Shown here piece after piece: positions 26,933 through 35,294 of a stretch of DNA of 43,783 nucleotides. Made by a program: the position numbers and the translations under genes. Location of the stretch: positions 1 through 43,783 of the forward strand of contig SKQC01000186.1 of the NCBI GenBank assembly GCA_007119175.1. The letters run 5' to 3'. Each line of letters opens with the position of its first letter. Within the stretch, counting starts at the first letter, position 1. A model generated the notes under the pieces. The model did not search any database and was not told where the DNA came from. It saw only the letters and a list, made by a program, of their open reading frames with translations. Origin of the DNA: Myxococcales bacterium. GTDB lineage: Bacteria; Myxococcota_A; Bradymonadia; Bradymonadales; Bradymonadaceae.

Positions 26933-28378
26933 ATGAAGATCAACGATACCTCCAGACAGGGCAGTGATTTTTGGATCGGTGCACTGGTCTCGTTCGCCGT
27001 ACACCTGGTGGTAATCGTATTTCTGGTGCTGGGATTCCAAATTAATGATGAGGAGGAGGCCGAAGAAGACGAGGAGTCGATGGAAGTCGTCCTGGAAGAC
27101 GAGGCGCTATTCGATGACTCGGAGCCCGATTCGCTCTTCGACGATCTTAGGGAAGCTCCCGTAGAAGAAGAGGCACCCATCGACGAGGAAGCACTGGCCG
27201 TCGATTCACCGCCAGACGAGATGGAAGAACAAATAGAGGAGGCCGAAGAAGAAGACGAACAGAAAGATGAACAGGAGTTCCCCGACGACACGACCCTCGA
27301 TCGCTATGCCGTCGATCAGGAAACCGACGATGAGGAACCCGATGAGGCCGATCATCTCTCCGACGAGGCCCATCGAACCGAAGAAGAGACGATTGCCGAG
27401 GTGACCACGCTCGACGAGGTGGAGCCGCCAGAGGATCCGGAGGCCGAAGAGCAGGAGGCCGATACGGAGTTGGAAATGGCGATGCAGATTCCGGACGAGG
27501 AGATCGAGGAGCCCGATATCGTCGATCCCGACGATTTTTCCGAGGAGGAAATCGAGGAAGAATTCGACGAGGAAATCGAAGAAGAGGAGTTCGAAGACGA
27601 AGTTCTCGACGACGAGGAGGAGCCAGAAACCGAAGAGCAAGACTCGGCGGAGGAACGCGAGGAAATTGCCGAGGCCGTCCCGGAGAGCGAGTACCGCGAT
27701 CCACAGGAGATGTTTATGGATCCCGATCGGGACCAGGAGACCCCGGAGTTCGATGAACAAGTCGATCGAGAGTCGCTATTTGGCCGAGACTCCTCGCGGG
27801 CTGACCAGGTCTTTGACGAGCAGAGTACCCAGGAGGCCAGAGAGCGAACCCGTCAGGGGCGACAGGGACGCCAATTATTGTCGAATTGGCGTGAAAACGA
27901 AGAGGCCATGCGCGCTGCTCTCGAAAATTACCTGCCCCACGTACAGCCCGGAAATCACACCTCGGTAAATGCCCGGGCATCCGCCCATGCGACGTATATC
28001 GCCCGAATTCATCGCTCCATTCATCCCAAGTGGGCGGGCAGCTTCATCCCGCGAATGTCTCGTAATTTCTCACGTCGCGATCCGATCAACGATCCGAATC
28101 TGGTGACCGTGATCGAGTTGGTCATCGACGCCGACAGTGGAGAGGTCGTCGAGACTGGGCCGGTCCGTCCCTCGGGACACGAGATATTTGATGCCGAGGC
28201 GACCACGATTGCTCGAGCCGTCGGTGATCAGCCCAATCCCCCGGACTCCATCGTCAGTCCTGACGGAAACGTTTATATTCACTGGACCTTCTGGCGCGAC
28301 CAGCGCCGATGTGGAACCTTTGGGGCCCGAATTCTGCGCCTCGAGGACGGCAGCGATCGCCGTCCCGTCGGCCAGTGA
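26933..28378 (+). CDS. TonB-like energy-transducing protein with a long acidic linker
   Basis: A 481-residue protein. One N-terminal membrane helix (FWIGALVSFAVHLVVIVFLV, about residues 13-35) has the His typical of TonB anchors. About 220 residues follow that are mostly Glu and Asp, for example EEEIEEEFDEEIEEEEFEDE. The C-terminal domain (about 345-470) looks like TonB_C: HATYIARIHRSIHPKWAGSF, LVTVIELVIDADSGEVVETG, and VYIHWTFWRDQRRCGTFGAR at the end. Classic TonB has a Pro-rich rigid linker; here charge repulsion may do that job. ExbB/ExbD and receptor genes are not in the window. ATG 26933 has only a weak ribosome-binding site; a TTG at 26897 with GGAGGG upstream is an alternative. Confidence 0.75.
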   Translation: MKINDTSRQGSDFWIGALVSFAVHLVVIVFLVLGFQINDEEEAEEDEESMEVVLEDEALFDDSEPDSLFDDLREAPVEEEAPIDEEALAVDSPPDEMEEQIEEAEEEDEQKDEQEFPDDTTLDRYAVDQETDDEEPDEADHLSDEAHRTEEETIAEVTTLDEVEPPEDPEAEEQEADTELEMAMQIPDEEIEEPDIVDPDDFSEEEIEEEFDEEIEEEEFEDEVLDDEEEPETEEQDSAEEREEIAEAVPESEYRDPQEMFMDPDRDQETPEFDEQVDRESLFGRDSSRADQVFDEQSTQEARERTRQGRQGRQLLSNWRENEEAMRAALENYLPHVQPGNHTSVNARASAHATYIARIHRSIHPKWAGSFIPRMSRNFSRRDPINDPNLVTVIELVIDADSGEVVETGPVRPSGHEIFDAEATTIARAVGDQPNPPDSIVSPDGNVYIHWTFWRDQRRCGTFGARILRLEDGSDRRPVGQ

Positions 28379-28490
28379 AGGGCGCTGGCTCACGTTGATA
28401 ACTGGCACTCACCTATCTATATCGCTACGCTGGGTTGCGTATTGTCGGCAGGCGATGAGTTGGCTCTGGTGGTCAAGTGAGGAGAAGAAA

Positions 28491-29354
28491 ATGGGTATCT
28501 GTGGTGGGCGACATAGCTATTGGCTGGCATGGGTCGTCGCCCTGGTTGTCCTCGGCGTCGCCATCGGATGCGGTGGTGGCGACGATGTCGATGATAATGG
28601 TGAGACGAATCAGAACGTCTCGACTAATCAAGACACCGAGCCAAACCAGAATAACGATAATTCTCAGACACCCGGCAATGGCGACAATACCAATCAGAAC
28701 GACCAGAATAACGGAGACGCCGATGCCGGCGTCAACGATGCTGGAGACGCTGACAGCGGGGACGCAGACAATCAGTCGACTCTCTGCGACGATCACCAGT
28801 GCGGCAGCGAGGAGCTCTGTGACCCCGACACCGGTGATTGCGTGGAATGTCTGGAGGATATGGACTGCGACGAAGAATTGGTCTGCAGCGAAGAAACTCA
28901 GGAATGCGAAGAGCCGGATGAGGGGTGCATCACCAATGAGGACTGTCCGGACGAGGAAACCTGTCAATTCGGAGAGTGCGCACCGGAGCCGGTGGAGTGC
29001 GAGGATGACTCCGATTGTGAAGAAGGCGAGGTCTGTCACGAGCAATTCGAGGATTGCCGCCCGGAGCCGGAATGCACTGTCGACGGTGATTGCCCGGGAA
29101 CTGAAATCTGCCAACTACAACAATGTGTTTCCGGCCCCTCTTGCTCGGGGCACGACGACTGTGGCGACGACCAGATCTGTCGATTCGGCGACTGTGAACC
29201 GCGTCCCGAAGGCTGGTGTCTCGACGACGATGAGTGCGACGAGGGCGAAATCTGTCAGGACTTCTCCGGCAATTGTGTCGATGAGCCAGAATGTACCCAC
29301 AACGACGATTGTGACGAGGGGCAGCAATGCGTCTTCGGAAGCTGTGGCTCCTAA
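28491..29354 (+). CDS. Cys-rich repeat lipoprotein
   Basis: A 287-residue lipoprotein: a hydrophobic signal ends VLGVAIGC with Cys27 as the lipid site, and GGGDD follows. Residues of about 30-100 are a low-complexity Asn/Gln/Asp/Thr linker. From about 100 to the end lie some seven or eight repeats of the type C-x-x-D-x-D-C-x(5)-C-x(4-6)-C, such as CITNEDCPDEETCQFGEC and CLDDDECDEGEICQDFSGNC. They resemble the Cys-rich modules common in myxobacterial surface proteins, probably rigid and disulfide-bonded. GGAG lies seven bases before the ATG. Ligand and function are unknown. It shares the repeat type with the smaller lipoprotein at 26454-26816. Confidence 0.82.
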   Translation: MGICGGRHSYWLAWVVALVVLGVAIGCGGGDDVDDNGETNQNVSTNQDTEPNQNNDNSQTPGNGDNTNQNDQNNGDADAGVNDAGDADSGDADNQSTLCDDHQCGSEELCDPDTGDCVECLEDMDCDEELVCSEETQECEEPDEGCITNEDCPDEETCQFGECAPEPVECEDDSDCEEGEVCHEQFEDCRPEPECTVDGDCPGTEICQLQQCVSGPSCSGHDDCGDDQICRFGDCEPRPEGWCLDDDECDEGEICQDFSGNCVDEPECTHNDDCDEGQQCVFGSCGS

Positions 29355-29437
29355 AGGCCCGGCCCGTTGTGCCTCGTTGGGGATGGTCCGTGATTTTAGA
29401 CCTCTTCGCAGTGGCCTGAACGACCCCTTCCACAGCC

Positions 29438-29466
29438 TTGACTTTGGGGATGGGCAGCGTTAGGTT
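29438..29466 (+). promoter_or_regulatory. rpsO: Candidate promoter of rpsO
   Basis: TTGACT (29438-29443), an exact 17-base spacer and TAGGTT (29461-29466). Five of six -35 bases and the three most conserved -10 bases match. Transcription would start near 29473, about 100 bases before rpsO. Confidence 0.5.
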
Positions 29467-29482
29467 CCCGCCTCGTACGCGG

Positions 29483-29523
29483 CCTCGGAGCGACTCTCCA
29501 TGGGTGAGTTTCCGGGGTTTTTT
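29483..29523 (+). terminator. Terminator-like hairpin in the rpsO leader (possible attenuator)
   Basis: CCTCGGA (29483-29489) pairs with TCCGGGG (29511-29517), with ACTC/GAGT pairing inside, followed by six T. It could end the upstream lipoprotein transcript. If the promoter at 29438-29466 is used, the hairpin lies in the rpsO leader and could attenuate the gene. Confidence 0.5.
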
Positions 29524-29575
29524 ACGTACTGGAGCAGTGTTATCTACATTTTTTTTTAAGCTAAAGGGAAATCCC

Positions 29576-29845
29576 ATGGCTTTGCATCCAGATCGAAAAG
29601 CGGAAATCATCGACAAATTTCAACGTTCGGCCGGAGACACGGGAAGCCCCGAAGTTCAGGTGGCTCTTCTGACGGAGCGGATCAACGAGCTCCAGGGTCA
29701 CTTTGCCGAACACAAGCAGGATCACCAGTCGCGGCGTGGGCTATTAAAGCTCGTCGGCCAGCGACGAAGCCTGCTGACCTATCTCAAAAAGAAGGATATC
29801 GAGCGCTATCGAGAACTTATCGGTGAGCTCGGTTTGAGAAAGTAG
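29576..29845 (+). CDS. rpsO: 30S ribosomal protein S15
   Basis: An 89-residue protein, the standard length of S15, which binds 16S rRNA in the platform of the small subunit. Family residues include [60 protein letters not shown] and [20 protein letters not shown]. The ribosome-binding site is within AAAGGGAAATCCC just before the ATG. It is followed by pnp, the conserved rpsO-pnp order of many bacteria. A poly-T tract at 29550-29557 and a terminator-like hairpin lie in its leader. Confidence 0.97.
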   Translation: MALHPDRKAEIIDKFQRSAGDTGSPEVQVALLTERINELQGHFAEHKQDHQSRRGLLKLVGQRRSLLTYLKKKDIERYRELIGELGLRK

Positions 29846-29967
29846 GGAAGGTTCTGGTGTCTCCTATTGTTGGGAGGCACATAGGATCTGGGGGGAGATA
29901 AATCCGCAGTGGAATCCTGAAGCGACAAGTTGCGCGTCTGTGATACGGAAGTTGGAAAGTAGGTCAG

Positions 29968-30022
29968 GTAGCCTGTAATCGACAGCATCAGCCGAGCGCT
30001 GATGACGTGGATTACATGCTAC
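29968..30022 (+). promoter_or_regulatory. pnp: Long hairpin in the rpsO-pnp spacer, candidate RNase III site
   Basis: GTAGC (29968-29972) pairs with GCTAC (30018-30022), TGTAATC (29974-29980) with GATTACA (30010-30016) and CATCAGC (29986-29992) with GCTGATG (29998-30004). There is one single mismatch, one five-base internal loop and a five-base loop: 19 pairs in all. There is no T-run, so it is not a terminator. In E. coli, PNPase represses itself through RNase III cleavage of a long stem in the pnp leader; this stem is in the same place. A smaller stem (GTGTCTCC / GGAGGCAC) lies near 29860-29880. Confidence 0.65.
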
Positions 30023-30228
30023 GCGATCACTTCTCCCGTACCGGGACCCTCAACTTCACCCATTTCGGGGATCTGTCGATTTGTATCGGTGGTGGCCGGC
30101 GGCGCGATGCCGCAATTTAGCCACCTGATCGATTCGACATCAGGGGATCCACATCAATTAATCGGACTGAACCGGTGTGCCCACATAAAGGGCAGGCTGA
30201 CTGCAGTCGAATAAAAGGAAACGAACCT

Positions 30229-32331
30229 ATGGCAATTTTGCGAGAAGGCGCCAAATTCGGCGACAAAGAACTTATTTTAGAGACGGGGCGAATGGCCCGT
30301 CAGGCAAATGGATCGGTGGTGGTCCAATTCGGCGATTGCATGGTGCTCTGCACCGCGACCGCCGGGGGACTTCGCCCGGATCTTCCGTTCTTTCCACTGA
30401 TCTGCGATTACGTGGAAAATTTCTGGGCCGCCGGGGCGATTCCCGGTGGTTATTTCAAACGAGAGGGCCGGCCTGGCGAAAAAGCCACCAAGACCTGCCG
30501 TCTGATGGACCGTCCGGCGCGACCGCTATTTCCCGACGGCTATATGAATAACACCCAGTTGATCGCGTGGGTCATCTCCGCCGATCGAGTCTACGACACT
30601 GATATTTTATCCGTCACCGGTGCCTCGGCGGCGCTGATGATAAGCGATATCCCCTGGAACGGGCCCATCGCCGGTGTGCGCGTCGGCCGAATTGACGGTG
30701 ATTTCGTCGCCCATCCAAGCTTTGAGCAGCGCGAAGAGTCGGACCTCGATCTGGTCATGGCTGTTCGCGACGAGTCCATCGTGATGGTGGAGGGCAAAGC
30801 CGACCAGGTACCGGAAGGGGAGTTGGTCGAAGCTCTGGAATTCGGACGGGAGTCCGTCCAAGACGTCCTCCAACTCCAGCATAAGCTGGCCGAGGAAGTG
30901 GGCAAAGAGACGATGGATTATCCGACGCCGGAACGCGACGAAGACCTGTTCGGTGCCGTCGAAAGTGCGGTGGAAGACAAGCTTCAGTCGGCGATTCAGA
31001 TCCCCGGAAAATTCGAACGGCGAAACGCCCTCGATTCTCTGCGTGACGAAGCGGTCGCCGCTCTCAGCGAGACTTATCCGGAGCGCAAAGACGAACTCAA
31101 AGATGCATTCGGTGAACTCAAAAAGAAGGCATCGCGCAAGCTGACCGTCGACACCGGTATTCGCATCGATGGCCGAAAGCCGGCCGAAGTTCGCGACGTC
31201 ACCTGTGAGGTTGGACTGGTGCCGAAAGGACACGGCTCAGCGCTGTTTACCCGTGGCGAAACCCAGACTCTGGTGACCACTACGCTGGGAACGGAGCGCG
31301 ACGCCAAACGCATGGACACTCTCGAGGGAGATTACTCCAAATCGTTTATGCTCCACTACAACTTCCCGCCGTTTTGTGTCGGTGAGGCGAAGCCGTTGCG
31401 CGGAACCTCTCGCCGGGAGACCGGACACGGAATGCTTGCCGAGCGGGCGCTCAAACCCTCGCTTCCCGATCAGAATGAGGAGTTTCCATATACCATTCGC
31501 GTGGTCAGCGATGTTCTGGAGTCCAACGGCTCCAGCTCGATGGCCAGCGTCTGCGGCGGTAGCCTGGCGATGATGGACGCCGGCGTGCCCATCGGCTTTC
31601 CGACCACCGGAATTGCCATGGGGCTCATCAAGGAAGGCGACGATGTCGTCATCCTCACGGATATCCTCGGCGACGAGGATCATATGGGCGATATGGACTT
31701 TAAGGTCTGCGGTACCGAAAAGGGTATTACGGCCTTTCAGTTGGACACCAAAATTGAAGGTGTCTCCAAAGAATTGATGTCGGAGGCCCTCGAACAGGCC
31801 CGTCAGGGACGGCTTGAGATTCTGGAATCGATGAACGAAGCGCTGGCAGCCCCCCGAAAGGATCTGTCGCCGAACGCGCCGCGGATCATCTCCATCCAGA
31901 TTCCAACCTCTGAAATTGGAACCATTATCGGTTCCGGCGGCAAGACCATTCGCGCCATTCAGGAGACCACGGGAACCACGGTCAACGTCGATGACGACGG
32001 CACGGTTCTCATCGCCTCTGCTGGAGCCGAAGGTGCCGAGCAGGCCATCGAGATCATCGAAGGCCTTACCGAAAAGCCGGAAGAGGGAACGATTTACCTC
32101 GGCACGGTCAAGACGGTCGTCGACTTCGGTGCCTTTATCGAGATTCTTCCGGAGACCGATGGTCTATGCCATATCTCAGAGCTGACTGAGGGACGTGTCG
32201 ACAAAGTCGAGGACGTCCTCAAAGAAGGCGATGAATGTCTGGTGAAGGTGCTCAACGTCGATAACCGGTCGGGCAAGATCAAGCTCAGCCGGCGCGCCGC
32301 TCTCGCCGAGCGCGGAGAGGATGCCGAATAA
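30229..32331 (+). CDS. pnp: Polyribonucleotide nucleotidyltransferase (PNPase)
   Basis: A 700-residue phosphorolytic 3'-to-5' exoribonuclease of the RNA degradosome. Domains in order: first RNase PH-like domain (LETGRMARQANGSVVVQFGD; FFPLICDYVENFWAAGAIPG), a helical linker, and a second RNase PH-like domain with RIDGRKPAEVRDVTCEVGLV, GSALFTRGETQTLVTTTLG and FKVCGTEKGITAFQLDTKIE, whose Asp residues bind the metal. A KH domain (IPTSEIGTIIGSGGKTIRAI) and an S1 domain (GTVKTVVDFGAFIEILPETD) follow. Length is normal. AAAAGGAA lies eight bases before the ATG. The 383-base leader after rpsO contains a long stem that may mediate autoregulation. Confidence 0.97.
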   Translation: MAILREGAKFGDKELILETGRMARQANGSVVVQFGDCMVLCTATAGGLRPDLPFFPLICDYVENFWAAGAIPGGYFKREGRPGEKATKTCRLMDRPARPLFPDGYMNNTQLIAWVISADRVYDTDILSVTGASAALMISDIPWNGPIAGVRVGRIDGDFVAHPSFEQREESDLDLVMAVRDESIVMVEGKADQVPEGELVEALEFGRESVQDVLQLQHKLAEEVGKETMDYPTPERDEDLFGAVESAVEDKLQSAIQIPGKFERRNALDSLRDEAVAALSETYPERKDELKDAFGELKKKASRKLTVDTGIRIDGRKPAEVRDVTCEVGLVPKGHGSALFTRGETQTLVTTTLGTERDAKRMDTLEGDYSKSFMLHYNFPPFCVGEAKPLRGTSRRETGHGMLAERALKPSLPDQNEEFPYTIRVVSDVLESNGSSSMASVCGGSLAMMDAGVPIGFPTTGIAMGLIKEGDDVVILTDILGDEDHMGDMDFKVCGTEKGITAFQLDTKIEGVSKELMSEALEQARQGRLEILESMNEALAAPRKDLSPNAPRIISIQIPTSEIGTIIGSGGKTIRAIQETTGTTVNVDDDGTVLIASAGAEGAEQAIEIIEGLTEKPEEGTIYLGTVKTVVDFGAFIEILPETDGLCHISELTEGRVDKVEDVLKEGDECLVKVLNVDNRSGKIKLSRRAALAERGEDAE

Positions 32332-32391
32332 GGCACCTTGATGAGAGCGTAATGATGGTCTGTAGCTGATTTTAAGGCACGGACCGTCAAT

Positions 32392-32427
32392 TCCCCGGAG
32401 GCATTATTGTCTCCGGGGATTTTTTTA
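32392..32427 (+). terminator. Intrinsic terminator after pnp
   Basis: TCCCCGGAG pairs with CTCCGGGGA, extended inside by a G-T and a C-G pair, around an ATTATT loop, followed by seven T. Confidence 0.92.
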
Positions 32428-32524
32428 TCCTGATTGTTGCACAACGGTCCTTTTGCTACTGTTCGCTACGATCGATATGAGTTGGTCGGCAATAAAGACC
32501 GGTGCGACGATGAGGGAGAAAACC

Positions 32525-33481
32525 ATGCGAGTTTTGATTTCCACGATAGCGGCCGTTCTGGCTGTGAGCATCTTGTGTTTTGCCTCCACGGCCAGCGCCG
32601 ATATCGGCAGTACGCTGGGCGAAATCGAATGGGGAGACAGCCCGGACGAGGTGGTCCAGAAGCTGCGGACCGCCAAATTGCAGGCCCTTCGCGAGGATTC
32701 ACGGCTGAGAAACGACCGGCCGGCCATGCAGCGTGCCCGCCAGGATGTACTCGATCAGGTGCGTCGCATTGAAGATTCGCATACTGAATTGCGAGGCGAC
32801 GAGACCGACTACGACGTCAGCGTGGTGGGAACGGAATTTACCAAAAATAATAATGAGGCCATGATTCGGGTGCGCGACAACACGGCGCAGCGCTTTTATT
32901 TCTTTATCGACAATCATTTCTACAAATTGGTCATCGCCTACTATCAAGAACAGGTGGAAAATGTCGGGTTTTCGGCGTTTATCGAACGGGTGCGCCAGCA
33001 GTACGGCGAGCCGGCGACGACCGAATATGGCACGGTGCGCGGCGAGGAGGGCCTCGTCGAGGCCATCTGGCAGGACAGCGAGAGTAAATTGCGGGTCAAT
33101 GACCGCCGCGGCTTTTTTGGCACCTATACGATGACGTTTAGTGACCGGGAGTTTATCGAGCGGTGGGATGAGCGGGGACGCAAATTTGGAGGGCGGGGCG
33201 AGGAAGAGCAAGACCACGTCGTCTCCGATCGAGTCCGTTCACTGACCCAGCCGTCGGCCACTCAGCGTCGAAGTCCGGTGGAAGATATGGTCGGTGAGGT
33301 AGAGATCGACCTTGGCAGTGACGAGGAGGAAGAGGAAGAGGAAAAGGAAGAAACAACGGCCTCTTCGCCGGCGGCATCCGAGCCGTCGAGCGCCCCCTCA
33401 GAGCCCCGTGAACAACCCTCCTCACGTCCCCAGCCGGCCGCCGATGACGACGATGACGACGACGATCTCGTTATCTACTAA
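32525..33481 (+). CDS. Exported protein of unknown function with acidic tail
   Basis: A 318-residue protein with a Sec signal peptide (MRVLISTIAAVLAVSILCFA, cleavage near STASA-D). The mature N-terminal half begins GSTLGEIEWGDSPDEVV and includes FYFFIDNHFYKLVIAYYQEQ, a pattern like small periplasmic domains that start with WG-x-S, but I cannot name the family. The C-terminal third is disordered: a Glu run (EEEEEEEKEE), a Ser/Pro/Ala stretch and eight Asp just before the final LVIY. GGGAG lies about six bases before the ATG. It stands alone after the pnp terminator and converges on the PDZ-thioredoxin gene. Confidence 0.75.
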   Translation: MRVLISTIAAVLAVSILCFASTASADIGSTLGEIEWGDSPDEVVQKLRTAKLQALREDSRLRNDRPAMQRARQDVLDQVRRIEDSHTELRGDETDYDVSVVGTEFTKNNNEAMIRVRDNTAQRFYFFIDNHFYKLVIAYYQEQVENVGFSAFIERVRQQYGEPATTEYGTVRGEEGLVEAIWQDSESKLRVNDRRGFFGTYTMTFSDREFIERWDERGRKFGGRGEEEQDHVVSDRVRSLTQPSATQRRSPVEDMVGEVEIDLGSDEEEEEEEKEETTASSPAASEPSSAPSEPREQPSSRPQPAADDDDDDDDLVIY

Positions 33482-33596
33482 ATACTAAACGGCCCGAAAT
33501 TTAACTGAAATATACGCCTCGGCGGATCCGAGATTCATTTACATTTCTTCCCGTTTAGGCGTGAAGGCATTTCTCAAGCTTTCTTCCCGGTGAGAA

Positions 33597-34409
33597 TTAC
33601 TCGTCGGTCAGATCGGCGATAATGCCGTCCACTTCGCTGAGGCGGGTCGTTACAGCCTCAATTCGGCCATCGGTGCCGACCACTGCCACAAAGGGGTAGG
33701 ATTGGACGAGAAACGCGTGGTGTGCGCGCCGATCGCCATCGATTCCCACCTTTTGAGGTTTGGGAGTATCCTCCAGATGTTGTCGCACTGTCGATGCGTC
33801 CTCGGCGGTGATCGATATAACGTCGAAGGACTCCGGTGAATCCGCGAGTGCGTCTTCCAATCTCTTTGAGACATGCTCGCAGACCGCACACCAGGTCGCC
33901 CAGAATTCTACAACCAGCGGTGATTCAGACTCCCGCCGAAGTGGCTGCGCCTCGCCGTCCGGATCTTTGAGCGTTAGCGAGGGCGCCGGATAGCCGACAA
34001 GATGCAACTGCAGTACCTCCGAGGGGGGGAGGACTTCGTCGACAGCGAGTTGAAATCGGTGTGTATCGTCGCCGCGGGCCACAACGATATCGGTGCGGTC
34101 CCCCGGGGAGGAGTGGGATAAGATCTCTTCAAACTCTGCTGAGGTCGACGGACGCTTTCCATCGAATTCGCGGATCTGGTCGCCGTCTCTCAGGCCGGCT
34201 CGGTGCGCCGGAGAGCGCCGTAATACGGTCTCCACGGTGAGCCGGGCGCTATCGTCGCTGTGATTGTCAAAGACAAGGCCCACCCAGCCCGACGACGCCC
34301 TATCGGACGGGCCGGATTCGTCTGCCGCGACCTCCGGGAGAATTAGCAATCCAGCAGTCATGGCGGTAAAAGTGACAATGAATGCGATCGAAGATGGTCG
34401 AAGGCGCAT
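33597..34409 (-). CDS. Exported PDZ-thioredoxin fusion protein (TlpA-like)
   Basis: A 270-residue protein with a signal peptide or membrane anchor (IAFIVTFTAMTAGLLILP). A PDZ domain at about 40-125 includes GWVGLVFDNHSDD, VLRRSPAHRAGLRDGDQI and SPGDRTDIVVARGDD. A thioredoxin-like domain at about 140-265 has FWATWCAVCEHVSKRLE with Cys174 and Cys177 and the cis-Pro segment QSYPFVAVVG. It would act in the periplasm as a thiol reductase or oxidase, with the PDZ part choosing the client. The CAVC active site differs from the common CPPC of TlpA. The gene is alone; partner CcdA/DsbD genes are not in the window. Confidence 0.85.
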   Translation of the reverse strand: MRLRPSSIAFIVTFTAMTAGLLILPEVAADESGPSDRASSGWVGLVFDNHSDDSARLTVETVLRRSPAHRAGLRDGDQIREFDGKRPSTSAEFEEILSHSSPGDRTDIVVARGDDTHRFQLAVDEVLPPSEVLQLHLVGYPAPSLTLKDPDGEAQPLRRESESPLVVEFWATWCAVCEHVSKRLEDALADSPESFDVISITAEDASTVRQHLEDTPKPQKVGIDGDRRAHHAFLVQSYPFVAVVGTDGRIEAVTTRLSEVDGIIADLTDE

Positions 34410-34819
34410 AGCTTAGCCCATTTAAACGGAATGGTTCGCCCCCCTTTGTGGCGGTGCAGGCGATGGGTGTGTCGGACACTGCAAAATGTAATTTCGTCGG
34501 TGACCTTCTTCCAGCTATTGGCCAATTTATAAGGGGGAAATAATTTGATTGATGCCGAGGTTACGGCGTCTAAACGAGCTCTTCGAAACACCTTTTTGTC
34601 GACAATGAAGGCAATAATGGGCTTGACGATCGAAAAACAGTGTATAGGTTGGCTGCGCTCCCGAGATGGCGTGATTGAGCCATCCGATCGTGGTGGCAAC
34701 TCTGTGTCCGATGGACACAGTCGTCAGATAACGATGCGGGAGCCGTGGTTGTTTTCTAGCCCATGGTTGTAGATGGTCCGTCACCAGTCGACGGGCCGGA
34801 TAGATAGGAGGTATGCGTC
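34410..34819. other. Intergenic region between PDZ-thioredoxin and zinc-ribbon genes
   Basis: About 410 bases between divergent genes. TTGACG (34623-34628) with TAGGTT (34645-34650), 16 bases apart, is a weak plus-strand promoter candidate. An 8-pair hairpin, CTGTGTCC-GAT-GGACACAG, lies at 34702-34720 without a T-run and could be an operator. A 75-codon frame at 34545-34772 begins with TTG after AAGGGGG but has no recognisable domain, so it is not called as a gene. Confidence 0.35.
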
Positions 34820-35110
34820 ATGCCCATTTATGAGTATCGATGTGCCGAATGCGGGCATACGTTCGAGGAGATTCAACGATTCTCCGATCCCGACCCGGAG
34901 GCCTGTCCGGCCTGCGATGCCGGTGACGTCGGACGTCTCGTATCGCGATCGAATTTTCAGCTAAAAGGCGGGGGCTGGTATGCCGACGACTACGAATCGT
35001 CGTCGTCATCGTCGTCATCGTCGACGCCATCGACCACAGAGGATACGGCCACTGAATCATCGGCCGGCGACTCCGGCACAGATGGCGGCGAACAGGCGGC
35101 CGCGGAGTAG
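34820..35110 (+). CDS. FmdB-type zinc-ribbon protein with Ser-rich tail
   Basis: A 96-residue protein. The N-terminal 45 residues are a zinc ribbon: MPIYEYRCAECGHTFEEIQR and CPACDAG, with two CxxC pairs for one zinc. The linker LVSRSNFQLKGGGWYADDY is typical of the CxxC_CxxC_SSSS (FmdB-like) family, as is the following run of nine Ser. The tail is Ser, Thr, Glu and Gly, probably disordered. The family was first linked to formamidase regulation, but its general role is unclear. AGGAGG lies eight bases before the ATG. It lies about 180 bases before dnaK, possibly in the same unit. Confidence 0.93.
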   Translation: MPIYEYRCAECGHTFEEIQRFSDPDPEACPACDAGDVGRLVSRSNFQLKGGGWYADDYESSSSSSSSSTPSTTEDTATESSAGDSGTDGGEQAAAE

Positions 35111-35294
35111 TTTTTTCCGGCGGACCAAAAATCCGCACTTGCCGGCACGCTGACCGTGCCTAAGATTCGCTCAGAACAGAAGCCGAGGTCTCGGCGCCGT
35201 CCACAGCCGCGACGGGCAGTAATGCCGGGCGCTGACGGGCGGTGATGGGACCGGACACAGTACAGATGTAACTTGAGTAAGGAGAAGGGGTATA

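Noticed and set aside
34545-34772. A 75-codon frame beginning with TTG after AAGGGGG
   Set aside because: The start looks acceptable, but the protein has no ordered or known features and it crosses a likely operator hairpin and promoter region.
35111-35294. Looked for a CIRCE heat-shock operator before dnaK
   Set aside because: No TTAGCACTC-type inverted repeat is present; only a six-pair GGCACG/CGTGCC stem at 35144-35160.
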